A DNA stretch of 64,000 bases from Pontixanthobacter aquaemixtae (lineage in GTDB: Bacteria > Pseudomonadota > Alphaproteobacteria > Sphingomonadales > Sphingomonadaceae), in assembly GCF_009827395.1 (NCBI RefSeq), contig NZ_WTYX01000001.1, positions 1,679,722-1,743,721 of the forward strand, given 5' to 3'. The notes beneath the pieces are model-generated. The model saw only the letters and a list, made by a program, of their open reading frames with translations, did no database searches and was not told the DNA's origin. Below are positions 52,446 to 63,278 of the stretch, piece by piece; position 1 is the stretch's first letter, and each line of letters opens with the position of its first letter. A program made the position numbers and the translations under genes.

Positions 52446-53368
52446 CCGCCCTGAAACAAGGCCGCGATCCCGGGCGTGGCCCTTGCCAACAAATCGCGGC
52501 CGAATGCGCGTATTTCATCGAGCGCGCTTGCCTTGCAGCGGACAGAACCATCCACGCGCTCTGCGCCATCCGCGCTGAACAGAGAAGCGGTCAGATCGAT
52601 CATATCGCCGTCAATAAAGCTGAGCGCAGCTATCGGGCTGTGACAGGTTCCGCCCAATGCTTCCAGAAGAGCGCGTTCCGCCATCACCGCCGCGAAGCTT
52701 TGCTGGTGGTTGATTGCCCCGATCAATTCACGCGTTTTCGCATCATTGGTGTTGCATTCAATCCCGATTGCACCTTGCGCTGGCGCCGGAATCCAATCCT
52801 TTGAATCAAGCGGCGTTCCCGTTCCTGCCTGATCCAGCCGCTGCAAACCGGCAGCCGCCAGCAAGGTTACATCTGCCTCTCCCGCTGCCAGCTTGGCCAG
52901 CCGCGTCGCGACATTTCCGCGGAAGGTCACGATGCGGCAGTCCGGGCGGTGGTAGAGCATCTGCGCGGCCCGTCGCGGCGCGCTGGTGCCGACCACGGCA
53001 TCCCTGGGTATCTCCCGTACCGACGACGCACCGATCAGCACGTCGCGCACATCGGCGCGCGGAAGAATCGCCGCAATCGTCAGGCTTTCGGGCCGCAAAG
53101 TCTCGACATCTTTCATCGAATGCACCGCGGCATCGATCTTGCCTTCGGCGAGCCACAGATCAAGCTCTCGAGTCCACAGCGCTTTGCCGCCAATATCGGC
53201 GAGCGGGCGGTCCTGAATTTTGTCTCCGCTGGCGCGGACTTTGACCAGTTCCACCTGATCCAGACCCCACCCATGCGCATCACACAGGCGGCGACGCGTT
53301 TCTTCTGCCTGGATTACGGCAAGCGGTGATTGCCGCGTTCCAAGGCGCAGATGTGGATGGTCAGTCAT
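52442..53368 (-). CDS. hemC: Hydroxymethylbilane synthase HemC
   Basis: 308-residue porphobilinogen deaminase. 'LRLGTRQSPLAVIQAE' opens the protein. 'VHSMKDVETLRP' (active-site Asp), 'VGTSAPRRAAQML' and 'FRGNVATRLAKL' bind the growing chain. 'ALLEALGGTCHSPIAA' carries the dipyrromethane-cofactor Cys. Start at 53368 from the usual 'MTDHPHLRLGTR' opening; the frame stays open seven codons further up. It is divergent from tsaD with a 44-base gap. Confidence 0.96.
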   Translation of the reverse strand: MTDHPHLRLGTRQSPLAVIQAEETRRRLCDAHGWGLDQVELVKVRASGDKIQDRPLADIGGKALWTRELDLWLAEGKIDAAVHSMKDVETLRPESLTIAAILPRADVRDVLIGASSVREIPRDAVVGTSAPRRAAQMLYHRPDCRIVTFRGNVATRLAKLAAGEADVTLLAAAGLQRLDQAGTGTPLDSKDWIPAPAQGAIGIECNTNDAKTRELIGAINHQQSFAAVMAERALLEALGGTCHSPIAALSFIDGDMIDLTASLFSADGAERVDGSVRCKASALDEIRAFGRDLLARATPGIAALFQGG

Positions 53369-53412
53369 AAGGTTGCTTGCCCTAGCCATTCATCTGGTTC
53401 AGGGGAAGCGCC

Positions 53413-54447
53413 ATGGGTATCGTTCTTGGCATTGAATCGAGCTGTGACGAGACTGCGGCGGCGCTGGTCAGCACCGACCGCCAGATCATTGCCCAACGTA
53501 TCGCGTCACAGACAGAAGAACACGCGCCCTATGGCGGCGTAGTCCCCGAGATTGCGGCGCGCGCCCATGCAGAAAAGCTTGCCCCGATGATCAGCGATGT
53601 GATGGCAGAAGCGGGGCTGGAGCTATCCGATCTTGATGCCATCGCGGCGACAGCAGGCCCCGGGCTGATCGGCGGCGTTATGGTCGGTTTGGTGAGCGCG
53701 AAGGCACTGGCGATGGCAAGCGATGTTCCGCTGATCGCCATCAACCATCTGGAAGGCCATGCGCTGTCGCCCCGGCTGGCTGATAGCAGCCTGGAATTCC
53801 CCTATGCATTGCTGCTGGTCTCGGGCGGGCATTGCCAGATTTTGATTGTTGAAGGCGTGGGCGAGTATCGCCGGCTGGCCACCACGATTGACGACGCATT
53901 GGGCGAAGCATTCGACAAGACAGCAAAAATATTGGGGCTGGGTTATCCCGGCGGCCCGGCGGTTGAGAAACTAGCCAAGCGAGGCGATCCCGGCAAAGTC
54001 CCCCTGCCCCGCCCTTTGGTCGGAAGCGGCGAACCGCATTTCTCTTTTGCCGGCCTCAAGAGCGCAGTCCTGCGGGCAAAGGAAAGCGCAGAATATTGCG
54101 ACGCCGATATTGCTGCGAGCTTCCAGCAGGCGGCCGTTGATTGCTTGCTCGACCGGCTCCGCGTCGCTCTTGGCCCGCATAATGACATTCCCGCACTTGT
54201 CGTGGCGGGTGGCGTGGCCGCGAACCAGACGATCCGCAGTGCTTTGGAAGACTTTGCCTCTGCCAATGCGATGCGCTTTGTCGCGCCGCCGCTGGCGCTG
54301 TGCACCGATAATGCCGCGATGATAGCTTGGGCGGGTGCCGAACGTTTGGCCTCTGGCCAGAATGACCCACTCGATTTTGTCGCACGGCCGCGATGGCCGC
54401 TCGATCCCGAAGCAGAGCCGGTTCGCGGTGCAGGAGCAAAAGCATGA
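53413..54447 (+). CDS. tsaD: tRNA N6-adenosine threonylcarbamoyltransferase TsaD
   Basis: 344 residues. Transfers the threonylcarbamoyl group to A37 of ANN-reading tRNAs (t6A) with TsaB and TsaE. '[16 protein letters not shown]' starts the ASKHA fold; metal-binding histidines are in '[11 protein letters not shown]'. '[12 protein letters not shown]' and '[16 protein letters not shown]' are conserved. Normal length. Its stop overlaps the gpsA start (ATGA). Confidence 0.97.
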   Translation: MGIVLGIESSCDETAAALVSTDRQIIAQRIASQTEEHAPYGGVVPEIAARAHAEKLAPMISDVMAEAGLELSDLDAIAATAGPGLIGGVMVGLVSAKALAMASDVPLIAINHLEGHALSPRLADSSLEFPYALLLVSGGHCQILIVEGVGEYRRLATTIDDALGEAFDKTAKILGLGYPGGPAVEKLAKRGDPGKVPLPRPLVGSGEPHFSFAGLKSAVLRAKESAEYCDADIAASFQQAAVDCLLDRLRVALGPHNDIPALVVAGGVAANQTIRSALEDFASANAMRFVAPPLALCTDNAAMIAWAGAERLASGQNDPLDFVARPRWPLDPEAEPVRGAGAKA

Positions 54448-55457
54448 CCGGGCAGCAGGATCGCGGCGGACAGGTCGCAGTCTTGGGCGGCGGCGCATGG
54501 GGTACTGCGCTGGCGCAAATGCTGGCGTCGGATGGCAGAGAGGTTCTGCTGTGGGCGCGCGAGCCCGAATTGGTCGACGAGATCAATGCGAAACATAGCA
54601 ACAGCTTGTTCCTGCCAAGCGCGACATTGGCACCGACCATTCGCGCAACCGGCGATCTGGCAGATTTGGCCGAGTGCAGCACGATCCTTGCCGTAACCCC
54701 GGCGCAGCATCTTTCCGCTGTCATCGAAGCAATGCCCTTCGCCCCGCAGGATCTGATCCTGTGCAGCAAGGGCATCGAAGCATCGACCGGCCGCCTGATG
54801 AACGATGTCGCCAAAGACGCCGCGCCCGAAAGCGACATCGCGATTCTTTCCGGCCCCACTTTCGCGCATGAAGTTGCCGATGGCATGCCAACCGCTGTCA
54901 CAATCGCGTGCAGCGGCGGCGAGGCGCAATGGCAACGGATCAAGCCGATCATCGCCCGCCCGCATTTCCGGCCTTACTACTCGGACGATGTTGTGGGTGC
55001 GGAGATAGGCGGGGCGGTGAAGAATGTACTCGCCATCGCTTGCGGCGTGGTCGACGGTTTGGGTCTGGGCCAAAACGCGCGGGCGGCGCTGATCGCGCGC
55101 GGATATGCCGAGATGCTGCGATTTGGCGAAGCCTTGGGGGCACAGCGCGATACGCTGGCCGGACTTTGCGGTTTGGGCGATCTGGTGCTCACCTGCTCTT
55201 CGACGTCCAGCCGCAATTTCTCGCTCGGCAAAGCGCTGGGCGAAGGGCAGTCGCCCGAGAGCCTGATGGCCGATCGCCGGACCGTGGCAGAAGGCGCGCA
55301 TACCGCGCCTGTCCTCCACCAGCTTGCCCGCCAACACGCAATCGCCATGCCCATCGTCGAAGCGGTCAACGCTCTGCTTGGCGGGGCGCCGGCGCCGGAT
55401 GTGGTCGCGAACCTGCTCGCCCGGCCGCTGCGCGCAGAGAATGCGGATAGCCAATAG
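54444..55457 (+). CDS. gpsA: Glycerol-3-phosphate dehydrogenase [NAD(P)+] GpsA
   Basis: 337 residues. Makes sn-glycerol 3-phosphate from dihydroxyacetone phosphate for phospholipid synthesis. NAD(P) loop '[15 protein letters not shown]', '[13 protein letters not shown]' and '[10 protein letters not shown]', the catalytic Lys in '[29 protein letters not shown]', and '[19 protein letters not shown]'. ATG at 54444 overlaps tsaD; its own stop overlaps the next GTG by one base. Confidence 0.97.
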   Translation: MTGQQDRGGQVAVLGGGAWGTALAQMLASDGREVLLWAREPELVDEINAKHSNSLFLPSATLAPTIRATGDLADLAECSTILAVTPAQHLSAVIEAMPFAPQDLILCSKGIEASTGRLMNDVAKDAAPESDIAILSGPTFAHEVADGMPTAVTIACSGGEAQWQRIKPIIARPHFRPYYSDDVVGAEIGGAVKNVLAIACGVVDGLGLGQNARAALIARGYAEMLRFGEALGAQRDTLAGLCGLGDLVLTCSSTSSRNFSLGKALGEGQSPESLMADRRTVAEGAHTAPVLHQLARQHAIAMPIVEAVNALLGGAPAPDVVANLLARPLRAENADSQ

Positions 55458-57007
55458 TGGTGGACACTCCGACGCAATCTTCCGCCGCGCCTGCGCAACC
55501 CGACTCCAACGCCGAGGATTTGCAGGCGCTTGCCAAGGGCGGGCGCACCAATACATTCGGCTTTGTCCTGCGCCTTGCCGCGCGAATTCCGTTCCTGCTG
55601 ATCGCAACGCGGCTCTACGGGCCGGACGCATTGGGAATCTTTGCCTCTGCCTTCGTATTGATCGAAATTCTCGCACTGGTGTGTTCGCTGGGTGAGAAAC
55701 GCGGGTTGGCCCAGCGTTTGACAGAGGGTGATGACCCGCCGGTCAATCTGGTATTTGACGGCTTGTTGTTGGCGCTGATCGTATCTTCGCTTGCGGCATT
55801 GGTCTTGTGGTTGTTCCCCGCACCAATGTTCCCCAACGGGATGAGCAGCGATCTCGATATCTGGATGGTCGTCACGATCCCCGCCTTCGCGCTGACAGAG
55901 ATATTGCTGGCTGCGCAGGCCTATCGCTTTGACATCGCCACAACCGTGCGCGCACGCGCGGTGGTAGAGCCTTGGACAATCTCGATCATGGCGGGCGTGT
56001 TTTTCTACATTCCTGCAACGCAGGAGGCGGGGCTTGCGCTGGCCTATATCTGCTCGATCTTCGCGGCGCTTTTCACCGCGGCCTGGGCGTTCTTCCGCAC
56101 CTATGGTCTACCCCAAGGCTGGCGCCCGCATCCTGTCTATATGGCCAAGATGATCGCAAGAGCGCTTCCGCTGGTCGGGGCTGACGGGATTGAGCGGGGC
56201 ACGCGATTGCTCGATATCTTTATCTTGGGTTTCTACGCCTCTCCCGCCGCAGTCGCAATCTATTATGTCGCACAGCAAATCGCCACTTTGCCGCAAAAGC
56301 TAAAGCAGAGCTTCGAGCCGGTCCTGAGCCCGGTGATCACCAAGAATTTGAAAATCGGCAATCTCACCGCAATCGCCTCACAAGTCCGCCAGGTCGGCTT
56401 CTGGATTATCGCGGTGCAGCTTGGCATCGCGCTGATACTCGCAGTGCCGGGTGAAGCGGTGATGGGCCTGTGGGGCCCGGAATATGTCGGCGGCACCGGC
56501 GCGCTGGCGATACTGCTTGCAGCCGAGGTAATCGCGGCCATGGCGGTCGTTTCGGAAAGCGTATTGGTCTATATCGCGCGTAAGCGAAATCTGGCGATCT
56601 CGGTCGGGATTCTGGCGCTTCAGGGCGTGCTTACCGTCGGGCTGATAATGCTCGCGAGCAAGCTCGAACTTGGCGAGCCGTTTAAGGCAGCAGGGGCTGC
56701 GATGGCGCTGTTTATCGCGCTCGGCGTGTCCAGCCTGATCAAGGCGCTGCTGCTCAAGAAACTGCTCAAAGCTCCGGTCAGCAATTGGCGCTGGGCGTTG
56801 GTGTGGGCCGCGGGGCCAGCCGTCGTGGTCGGCTTTGCGGCGACATTCCTTCCCGAATGGGCAGAGCTGCTCATCGGTATTCCGGCCATTCTGGCCACCT
56901 ATTGCTGGGTGATCTGGAACAAGGGCTTCGGCGAAGAGGATCGGGTCTTGTTCCGCAAGAACCTCGGCAGTTCCGAAGGTGGATCAGAGGGCGGCCAGGC
57001 AAGCTGA
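55457..57007 (+). CDS. Wzx-like polysaccharide flippase (MATE/MOP superfamily)
   Basis: 516 residues with about 12-14 membrane helices and a cytoplasmic-type N-terminus. 'TNTFGFVLRLAARIPFLLIATRLYGPDALGIFASAFVLIE' is typical of the oligosaccharide flippase start (G-x-x-x-R-x-P-x...LYG...G.F). It would move lipid-linked glycans across the inner membrane. Start overlaps the gpsA stop; a second GTG codon follows directly and could be the real start. Substrate unknown; no glycan cluster is beside it. Confidence 0.82.
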   Translation: MVDTPTQSSAAPAQPDSNAEDLQALAKGGRTNTFGFVLRLAARIPFLLIATRLYGPDALGIFASAFVLIEILALVCSLGEKRGLAQRLTEGDDPPVNLVFDGLLLALIVSSLAALVLWLFPAPMFPNGMSSDLDIWMVVTIPAFALTEILLAAQAYRFDIATTVRARAVVEPWTISIMAGVFFYIPATQEAGLALAYICSIFAALFTAAWAFFRTYGLPQGWRPHPVYMAKMIARALPLVGADGIERGTRLLDIFILGFYASPAAVAIYYVAQQIATLPQKLKQSFEPVLSPVITKNLKIGNLTAIASQVRQVGFWIIAVQLGIALILAVPGEAVMGLWGPEYVGGTGALAILLAAEVIAAMAVVSESVLVYIARKRNLAISVGILALQGVLTVGLIMLASKLELGEPFKAAGAAMALFIALGVSSLIKALLLKKLLKAPVSNWRWALVWAAGPAVVVGFAATFLPEWAELLIGIPAILATYCWVIWNKGFGEEDRVLFRKNLGSSEGGSEGGQAS

Positions 57008-57164
57008 CCGCGCGTCTTCTTGCAGTTTGAACACATCAGTCTGTCACATGGCGATCCGCCAATCTGCGCGAACCTTTCAGAAGCAAATCAGGCCATTCAG
57101 AAATCATTCACGCCATGAGATGATGTTACACGTGACTGATTAGGGATCGAAGGGGAGATCACGC

Positions 57165-58913
57165 ATGCGTTTTGCGGCTACTGTCATCACATTGTCCGGA
57201 ATTGCTTTCTTGTCCGGTTGTGCAACCAGCCCGGATGGCGGGTACACCAGCGCAGAAGCCGACAAGGCAGGAACGGTCTCTACACCCCCACCGCCAGTGG
57301 TTGCGTCTCCGCCACCGCCGCCTGCTCCGTCACGGATTGTTGTCACTGGGTCGCGTGCGCAGGGCGCCCCGGCCAACCAGTTTGGTTTCTACGAAGCCCG
57401 CGAAGCCGCTCCACCAATTGACGATGCAAGTGCCGGGCCAGCTACCTCTGCGACAGAGGGGCTGCGCTATATTCGCCCGGTCGTCGTTCCCGAGGAACCC
57501 GATCGCGAACGGTATGACGGTGAAGAAGTCTCCCCGGTCAAACTGGTCTCAACCGATCCGCTTTCGACCTTTTCGGTTGATGTCGATACCGGCGCCTATG
57601 CCAATACAAGGCGGTTCCTGGCGCAAGGCCAATTGCCCCCGCGCGATGCAGTGCGGACCGAGGAAATGATCAATTATTTCCGCTATGACTATGCGAAACC
57701 TGCAAGCCGATCGACACCGTTTAGCGTCAATACCGATGTCGCGGTGACGCCGTGGAATGCGAACACGCGGCTGCTGCGCGTCGGCCTGCGCGGATATGAT
57801 TTGCCCCGATCCGAAAGGCCGGCCGCCAATCTGGTATTCCTGATGGACGTATCGGGATCGATGGGCAGGCCCGACAAGCTCCCGCTGGTCAAAACCGCGC
57901 TGGCTGGTCTGGCGGGTGAGCTATCCCCGCGCGACAAGGTTTCGATCGTTGTTTATGCGGGCGCCGCCGGGCTGGTGCTGCAGCCGACCAATGACGAACG
58001 CAAAATCAAGCAGGCGCTCGACCGCCTGAGCGCGGGTGGTTCCACCGCTGGCGGAGCGGGTATCCAGCTCGCCTATCAGATCGCCGAAGACAACATGATC
58101 GAAGGCGGTGTGAACCGCGTAATCCTGGCCACCGATGGCGATTTCAACGTCGGCGTTTCCGACCGCGACAAACTGATCGAAATGATCGAGGAAAAGCGCG
58201 ATAGCGGCATTACCCTGACCACGCTGGGCTTTGGCACCGGCAATTACAACGAAGCGCTGATGGAACAGGTCGCCAATCACGGGAACGGCAATTACTTCTA
58301 TATCGACAGCGCTTTGGAAGCGAAGAAAGTGCTGGGTGACGAAATGTCATCAACGCTGTTCACCATCGCCAAGGACGTCAAAATCCAGGTTGAATTCAAC
58401 CCTGCTGTGATCAAGCAGTACCGGCTGATCGGATATGAAAACCGCGCCTTGCGCAACGAAGATTTCGACAATGACCGTGTCGATGCAGGCGATATCGGTG
58501 CCGGGCACCAAGTCACCGCGATTTATGAAGTTGTTCCCGCCGGGGCGAAAGGCTGGGTTGGCCCGCGCCGATATGAGCGGACTGCCACAGGCGCGGGTGC
58601 AGGCGAGAGTCTGATGGCCGAAGCTGCCTATATCAAGCTGCGCTACAAGCTGCCCGATGGCGACACGTCGCGTCTGATCGACACCGTGGTTCCCTCCATC
58701 GCGCTGCGCAATGCAAGCGCACCGCAAGGCGACTTTGCCTTTGCCACTTCGGTCGCGGCATTCGGTCAGCGGCTGCGCGGCGATCCCCTGCTGGGTGAGT
58801 TCGGTTTCGACGATATCCAGCGCCTGTCAGGCAAGCAAAGCGACTATTGGCGGCAGGAATTCGGGCGGCTCGCGGGCGTTGCGGACAGCGTTTCGACCCG
58901 ATCGGGCGGATAA
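57165..58913 (+). CDS. vWA-domain lipoprotein (YfbK-like)
   Basis: 582 residues. Lipobox L-S-G-C after a signal peptide, then a Pro-rich linker. The N-terminal vWF_A-associated region is 'DPLSTFSVDVDTGAYANTRRFLAQGQLPPRDAVRTEEMINYF'. The vWA domain has MIDAS residues D-x-S-x-S ('FLMDVSGSMGRP') and 'VILATDGDFNVG'. The C-terminal DUF3520-like part is 'VKIQVEFNPAVIKQYRLIGYENRALRNEDFDNDRVDAGDIGAGH'. Function: envelope protein of unknown partner. AAGGGGAG precedes the ATG. Confidence 0.9.
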   Translation: MRFAATVITLSGIAFLSGCATSPDGGYTSAEADKAGTVSTPPPPVVASPPPPPAPSRIVVTGSRAQGAPANQFGFYEAREAAPPIDDASAGPATSATEGLRYIRPVVVPEEPDRERYDGEEVSPVKLVSTDPLSTFSVDVDTGAYANTRRFLAQGQLPPRDAVRTEEMINYFRYDYAKPASRSTPFSVNTDVAVTPWNANTRLLRVGLRGYDLPRSERPAANLVFLMDVSGSMGRPDKLPLVKTALAGLAGELSPRDKVSIVVYAGAAGLVLQPTNDERKIKQALDRLSAGGSTAGGAGIQLAYQIAEDNMIEGGVNRVILATDGDFNVGVSDRDKLIEMIEEKRDSGITLTTLGFGTGNYNEALMEQVANHGNGNYFYIDSALEAKKVLGDEMSSTLFTIAKDVKIQVEFNPAVIKQYRLIGYENRALRNEDFDNDRVDAGDIGAGHQVTAIYEVVPAGAKGWVGPRRYERTATGAGAGESLMAEAAYIKLRYKLPDGDTSRLIDTVVPSIALRNASAPQGDFAFATSVAAFGQRLRGDPLLGEFGFDDIQRLSGKQSDYWRQEFGRLAGVADSVSTRSGG

Positions 58914-58962
58914 CAGCGTTTAGTCCCTTTTCGCAGGCGGCGGGCATGGCTAAGATACGGCC

Positions 58963-59718
58963 ATGCCATTGCAGCCCCCTAAAATCCGGCCCGCTATAGC
59001 GCTGCTTGCAGGCGCGCTTGTTACCGTAGCTATCGGGTTTGCCGGTGCGGCCACGACAGCCAATGATATGGCGCGCGATCTTTCTGCCGCGTCGCAGCAG
59101 GCAATATCCGATGCAGGCGGCGATGGCATTTCAGCGGATTTTGCGACCGATTCAGGCCAGCCCACGCGGCACCCGCTGCTAAGCGGCGGAGAGGATTTTG
59201 ACGAAAAGACGCGCGCACAGGTGGCCCGGGCTGTGGCTGCGATTCCCGGCGTCGGCGGCATCCGCTGGTCCGACGGAACGATGGCCGCAGATCGCGGGGA
59301 AACGCCGCTTACGTCTATGCATTGCCAGGACGACGTCGATGCTCTTTTGCGCGCGCGGACAATCCGTTTCGAAGAATCATCCAGCGCGATGGATGCCGCC
59401 AGCAAGGAACTGCTCAACGAAGTCGAGGCGGCATTGCGGCCCTGCCTTGGCAGTATAATCGCCATTGTCGGCCATACGGACAATTCGGGGCCGGAGCCGG
59501 GCAATCTGGCTTTGTCGCGCGAACGCGCCACCGCCGTGCGCGATGCATTGGTCCGGCGGGGCATCCCGCGCGATGGGCTGCGCGCAATTGGCGTGGGATC
59601 GAGCAAGCCGGTGGCAGGCCTGGACAAGGCCGATCCGGCAAATCGCCGCATCGAATTTTCAGTGATTGCCAAGCAACCGCTGGTGCCAACACCCATTGAT
59701 ACGCCGGGGCCGCGCTGA
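58963..59718 (+). CDS. OmpA-family protein
   Basis: 251 residues. N-terminal membrane anchor (AIALLAGALVTVAIGFAGAATTA), a BON-like middle, then a C-terminal OmpA domain: 'IAIVGHTDNSGPEPGNLALSRERATAVRDALVRRGIPRDGL' and 'GSSKPV...NRRIEFSV', which bind peptidoglycan. First of three genes whose starts overlap or abut (OmpA, small membrane protein, HhH protein). Confidence 0.88.
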   Translation: MPLQPPKIRPAIALLAGALVTVAIGFAGAATTANDMARDLSAASQQAISDAGGDGISADFATDSGQPTRHPLLSGGEDFDEKTRAQVARAVAAIPGVGGIRWSDGTMAADRGETPLTSMHCQDDVDALLRARTIRFEESSSAMDAASKELLNEVEAALRPCLGSIIAIVGHTDNSGPEPGNLALSRERATAVRDALVRRGIPRDGLRAIGVGSSKPVAGLDKADPANRRIEFSVIAKQPLVPTPIDTPGPR

Positions 59719-59864
59719 TGCCGATTTGGTTTGAACTGATAATGTTGCTGCTCGCCACCTATGCTCTTGGTATTGTGATTGGTTGGGCGTTCTGGGGACG
59801 CGAAATTACCGCCATGATCGGCAGCAAAAGCCCCGCCGACGACAATGAAGAAGAGACGTTTTGA
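59718..59864 (+). CDS. Small membrane protein (48 aa)
   Basis: Begins M-P-I-W-F-E and has one hydrophobic helix (LIMLLLATYALGIVIGWAFWG), followed by a polar acidic tail (SPADDNEEETF). Its ATG overlaps the OmpA stop (TGATG) and its stop overlaps the next start (TGATG), so three genes are translationally coupled. No family known to me. Confidence 0.75.
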   Translation: MPIWFELIMLLLATYALGIVIGWAFWGREITAMIGSKSPADDNEEETF

Positions 59865-60364
59865 TGATCGAATTGATTGAGGCCAACTGGCCGCTTTTTG
59901 TAATCGCGCTGGTAATCGGAATTCTGGTTGCATGGTGGATTTTCGTCGCCATGCGGCGGACCAAAGTGCAGACCGACACATCCGATGTGCTGGACGAAGG
60001 CAAAGGCCCGGCGAACCGCAATCAGGCACTGATCGATGCGCCGCACGCGGCAGCTGACCGGGCGGCTGCACCGGAACCCGCGGTCGAAGCCGCCGAACCG
60101 GCGAAAATGCCCACAAGCGCCAGTGGCGGCGATGATCTGTCGCGGATCAAAGGCGTTGGGCCCAAGCTGAAAAGCCTGCTCAATTCGCTGGGCGTTACCA
60201 GTTTCGGTCAGATCGCAAATTGGACCGATGCCGAAATCGACGCAATCGACGCCAAGCTGGGCCGTTTCGAAGGGCGTATCCGGCGCGACAGCTGGGTGGA
60301 ACAGGCAAAGCTCCTCGCCGCCGATGACACCTCGGGATATGAAGGCAAGTTTGGCAAACTCTGA
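59864..60364 (+). CDS. Membrane-anchored helix-hairpin-helix protein
   Basis: 166 residues. N-terminal TM helix (LFVIALVIGILVAWWIFVAM), a disordered Ala/Pro/Glu linker, then a C-terminal HhH domain 'DLSRIKGVGPKLKSLLNSLGVTSFGQIANWTDAEIDAIDAKLGRFEGRI' typical of HHH_5 modules that bind DNA or act as interaction domains in NuoE-like proteins. Role unknown. The frame allows a TTG one codon earlier; ATG 59864 is chosen. Confidence 0.82.
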   Translation: MIELIEANWPLFVIALVIGILVAWWIFVAMRRTKVQTDTSDVLDEGKGPANRNQALIDAPHAAADRAAAPEPAVEAAEPAKMPTSASGGDDLSRIKGVGPKLKSLLNSLGVTSFGQIANWTDAEIDAIDAKLGRFEGRIRRDSWVEQAKLLAADDTSGYEGKFGKL

Positions 60365-60384
60365 ACATTTTCAGGAGAATATGA

Positions 60385-62349
60385 GTGACTGACGCAGTTT
60401 TTCCGGTGCCCGAAGAGTGGGCAAAAGAAGCGCTGATCGACAACGCGACCTATCTGGAAAAATACCAGCGATCAGTCGATGATCCCGATGGCTTCTGGCG
60501 CGAGGAAGCGCAGCGGATCGACTGGATCGAGCCGTTCGGCACAGTCAAAGACACGTCATACGACAAGGACGATTTTCACATCAAATGGTTCGAAGGCGGC
60601 AAGCTCAACATCGCCGCCAATGCGCTGGACCGGCATCTGGAAACGCGCGGTGAACAGACCGCAATCATCTGGGAGCCCGACGATCCGTCCGAAGACGGAC
60701 GCACGCTTTCTTACCGCGAATTGCATGCGGAAGTGTGCCGCTTTGCCAATGTCCTGAAAGCCAACGGGGTTGAAAAGGGCGACCGTGTTACCGTCTATCT
60801 GCCAATGGTACCCGAAGCGGCGATCGCGATGCTCGCCTGTGCTCGGATCGGCGCTGTCCATTCGGTGGTCTTCGCCGGTTTCAGCCCCGATGCGCTGGCC
60901 GGGCGGGTCGAGGACTGCCAATCCAATATTATCCTGACCGCTGACGAGGGGCTGCGCGGCGGCAAGCCGATTCCACTCAAAGCCAATGTCGATGCGGCGT
61001 GTGAGAAAGTACCGGTCGACACAGTCATTATGCTCAAACGTACCGGGGCCAATGTTCCAATTGTCGAAGGCCGCGATGTGGACTGGGCCGAAGCGGTGGC
61101 AGCAGCCTCAGCCGAATGTGCTGCCGAAACAATGGACGCCGAAGACCCGCTTTTCATCCTCTATACTTCGGGATCAACCGGCAAACCGAAGGGCGTTCTG
61201 CACACCACCGGCGGCTATGCCGTGTGGACCAGTATGACGCAGGAATATGTGTTCGATTACCAGCCCAAAGCCGACGGTTCGATGCCAGTATATTGGTGCG
61301 CGGCGGATGTCGGCTGGGTCACCGGACACAGCTATGTCGTCTATGCCCCGCTGATTAATGGCGCGACCCAAGTCATGTTCGAAGGCGTGCCCAATTATCC
61401 CGACCATTCGCGATTCTGGAATGTCATCGACAAACACCAGGTCGAGATATTCTATGCGGCGCCAACTGCGCTGCGCGCATTAATGCGCGAGGGTGACGAA
61501 TATGTCACCAGGACCAGCCGCAAATCGCTGCGTCTGCTCGGCTCTGTGGGCGAGCCGATCAATCCCGAAGCTTGGGACTGGTATCACCGCGTGGTCGGCG
61601 ACCGGCGCTGCCCGATTGTCGATACGTGGTGGCAGACGGAAACCGGCGCGGCGATGATTACCCCGATGCCCGGCGCGACCGACCTGAAACCGGGCAGCGC
61701 GAGCAGGCCGATGTTCGGCGTGAAGCCCGCCCTTCTCGATGCCGAAAAGGGCACAATTCTGGAAGGCGCTGCCCAAGGCGCGCTTGTCATCACCGACAGC
61801 TGGCCCGGCCAGATGCGCACTGTGTATGGCGATCACCAGCGCTTCTTCGACACCTATTTCAGCCAATATCCGGGATACTACTTCACCGGTGACGGATGCC
61901 GCCGGGACGAAGACGGATATTACTGGATCACAGGGCGGATTGACGATGTGATCAATGTCTCTGGCCACCGGATGGGCACCGCCGAAGTCGAAAGCGCGCT
62001 GGTCGCGCATGAACTGGTCTCCGAAGCCGCCGTTGTCGGCATGCCGCACGAAATCAAGGGGCAAGGCATCTATGCCTATGTCACCACCAATGCGGGCGTG
62101 GAGGACAGCGAGGATCTGCGCGCCGAACTGGTCAAATGGGTGCGCAAGGAAATCGGGCCGATTGCAACGCCCGATGTGCTGCAATTTGCCCCCGGTCTGC
62201 CCAAGACGCGAAGCGGCAAGATCATGCGGCGTATCCTGCGCAAAATCGCTGAGGACGACACCGGCAATCTGGGCGACACATCGACCTTGGCCGACCCGAG
62301 CGTGGTCGATGATCTGGTCGCCAACCGGGCCCAGAACAAACAATCGTGA
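60385..62349 (+). CDS. acs: Acetyl-CoA synthetase
   Basis: 654 residues, the standard length. ATP-binding '[22 protein letters not shown]', '[18 protein letters not shown]', '[38 protein letters not shown]' and the regulatory/catalytic Lys region '[14 protein letters not shown]'. It activates acetate to acetyl-CoA through acetyl-AMP. Starts at a GTG with AGGAG upstream. The stop overlaps the GTG of the lyase gene. Confidence 0.94.
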   Translation: MTDAVFPVPEEWAKEALIDNATYLEKYQRSVDDPDGFWREEAQRIDWIEPFGTVKDTSYDKDDFHIKWFEGGKLNIAANALDRHLETRGEQTAIIWEPDDPSEDGRTLSYRELHAEVCRFANVLKANGVEKGDRVTVYLPMVPEAAIAMLACARIGAVHSVVFAGFSPDALAGRVEDCQSNIILTADEGLRGGKPIPLKANVDAACEKVPVDTVIMLKRTGANVPIVEGRDVDWAEAVAAASAECAAETMDAEDPLFILYTSGSTGKPKGVLHTTGGYAVWTSMTQEYVFDYQPKADGSMPVYWCAADVGWVTGHSYVVYAPLINGATQVMFEGVPNYPDHSRFWNVIDKHQVEIFYAAPTALRALMREGDEYVTRTSRKSLRLLGSVGEPINPEAWDWYHRVVGDRRCPIVDTWWQTETGAAMITPMPGATDLKPGSASRPMFGVKPALLDAEKGTILEGAAQGALVITDSWPGQMRTVYGDHQRFFDTYFSQYPGYYFTGDGCRRDEDGYYWITGRIDDVINVSGHRMGTAEVESALVAHELVSEAAVVGMPHEIKGQGIYAYVTTNAGVEDSEDLRAELVKWVRKEIGPIATPDVLQFAPGLPKTRSGKIMRRILRKIAEDDTGNLGDTSTLADPSVVDDLVANRAQNKQS

Positions 62350-63212
62350 CCGGACAAATCCGCCCGCTACGCAGCGCATTATACCTACCCGCCAATCGCG
62401 CCAGCGCGGTTGCCAAGGCGCGGCAGGCAGATTGCGATGCGGTGATCCTAGATCTGGAAGATGCGGTCGCCCCGGAAGCCAAGGGCGAAGCGCGCGAGGC
62501 AGCAATTGCCGCCGTCCGCGAAGGCGGGTTCGGGCACCGCATGCTGGTTGTGCGCGTCAATGCGATTGATAGCGAATGGGGGGCGAAAGACATTGCCGCG
62601 CTGTCGCAATGCCGCCCCGACGCAGTGCTTGTTCCCAAGCTCTGCCATGCTGACGAAGCAAACGCCTATCGCCAAGAGCTCGGGGAAGGGCCGGAACTAT
62701 GGGCTATGCTGGAAACCTGCATCGCATTTACGCAGCTTGGCGCTATCTCCGCCAAGGCGGCCGGTTCCAAGCTGACGACCTTCGTTCTGGGAACCAACGA
62801 CCTGGCGCTGGAGATGCGCGCCAAGCTGGATACGGCCCGCGCGCCTTTCCTGCCTTTGCTCACCCAAGCTGTAATCAGCGCGAGAGCCCACGGCCTGTCA
62901 GTGCTCGACGGGGTATTCAACGATATCGCTGACGAGGGCGGATTGGAGCAGCAATGCCGGCAAGGTGCGGATATGGGTTTTGACGGCAAAACCTTGATCC
63001 ACCCCAAACAGCTTTCGATTTGCAACGCGGCCTTCAACCCGTCCGAACAGGAAGTTGACCGCGCCAAAGCGATTGTCGCCGCCTTTGATCTGCCCGAAAA
63101 TGCGGGGAAAGGTGTCATCAAAGTGGACGGCAGGATGACCGAAATCCTGCATTTGCGCGAAGCGGAACGCACGCTGGCGCTGCATCAGGCCACGCAGCGG
63201 CTCGGCACTTGA
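62346..63212 (+). CDS. HpcH/HpaI-aldolase / citrate lyase beta-type CoA-ester lyase
   Basis: 288 residues. '[42 protein letters not shown]' is the family opening with the acidic D-L-E-D metal site. '[15 protein letters not shown]', 'DAVLVPKL', 'MLETCIAF', 'GTNDLALEM' and '[13 protein letters not shown]' follow the citrate-lyase-beta/malyl-CoA lyase pattern. Likely cleaves a (methyl)malyl-CoA or similar ester. Coupled to acs; followed by gcdH. Confidence 0.88.
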   Translation: MTGQIRPLRSALYLPANRASAVAKARQADCDAVILDLEDAVAPEAKGEAREAAIAAVREGGFGHRMLVVRVNAIDSEWGAKDIAALSQCRPDAVLVPKLCHADEANAYRQELGEGPELWAMLETCIAFTQLGAISAKAAGSKLTTFVLGTNDLALEMRAKLDTARAPFLPLLTQAVISARAHGLSVLDGVFNDIADEGGLEQQCRQGADMGFDGKTLIHPKQLSICNAAFNPSEQEVDRAKAIVAAFDLPENAGKGVIKVDGRMTEILHLREAERTLALHQATQRLGT

Positions 63213-63278
63213 AATCGCTGCGCTTGCGGCCCACAGCGATCCCTGCAAAAGCACAGTAAATTAGTTTCAGGAGTAACT

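Noticed and set aside
53943-55676. A 577-codon minus-strand frame
   Set aside because: Antisense to tsaD and gpsA, both certain.
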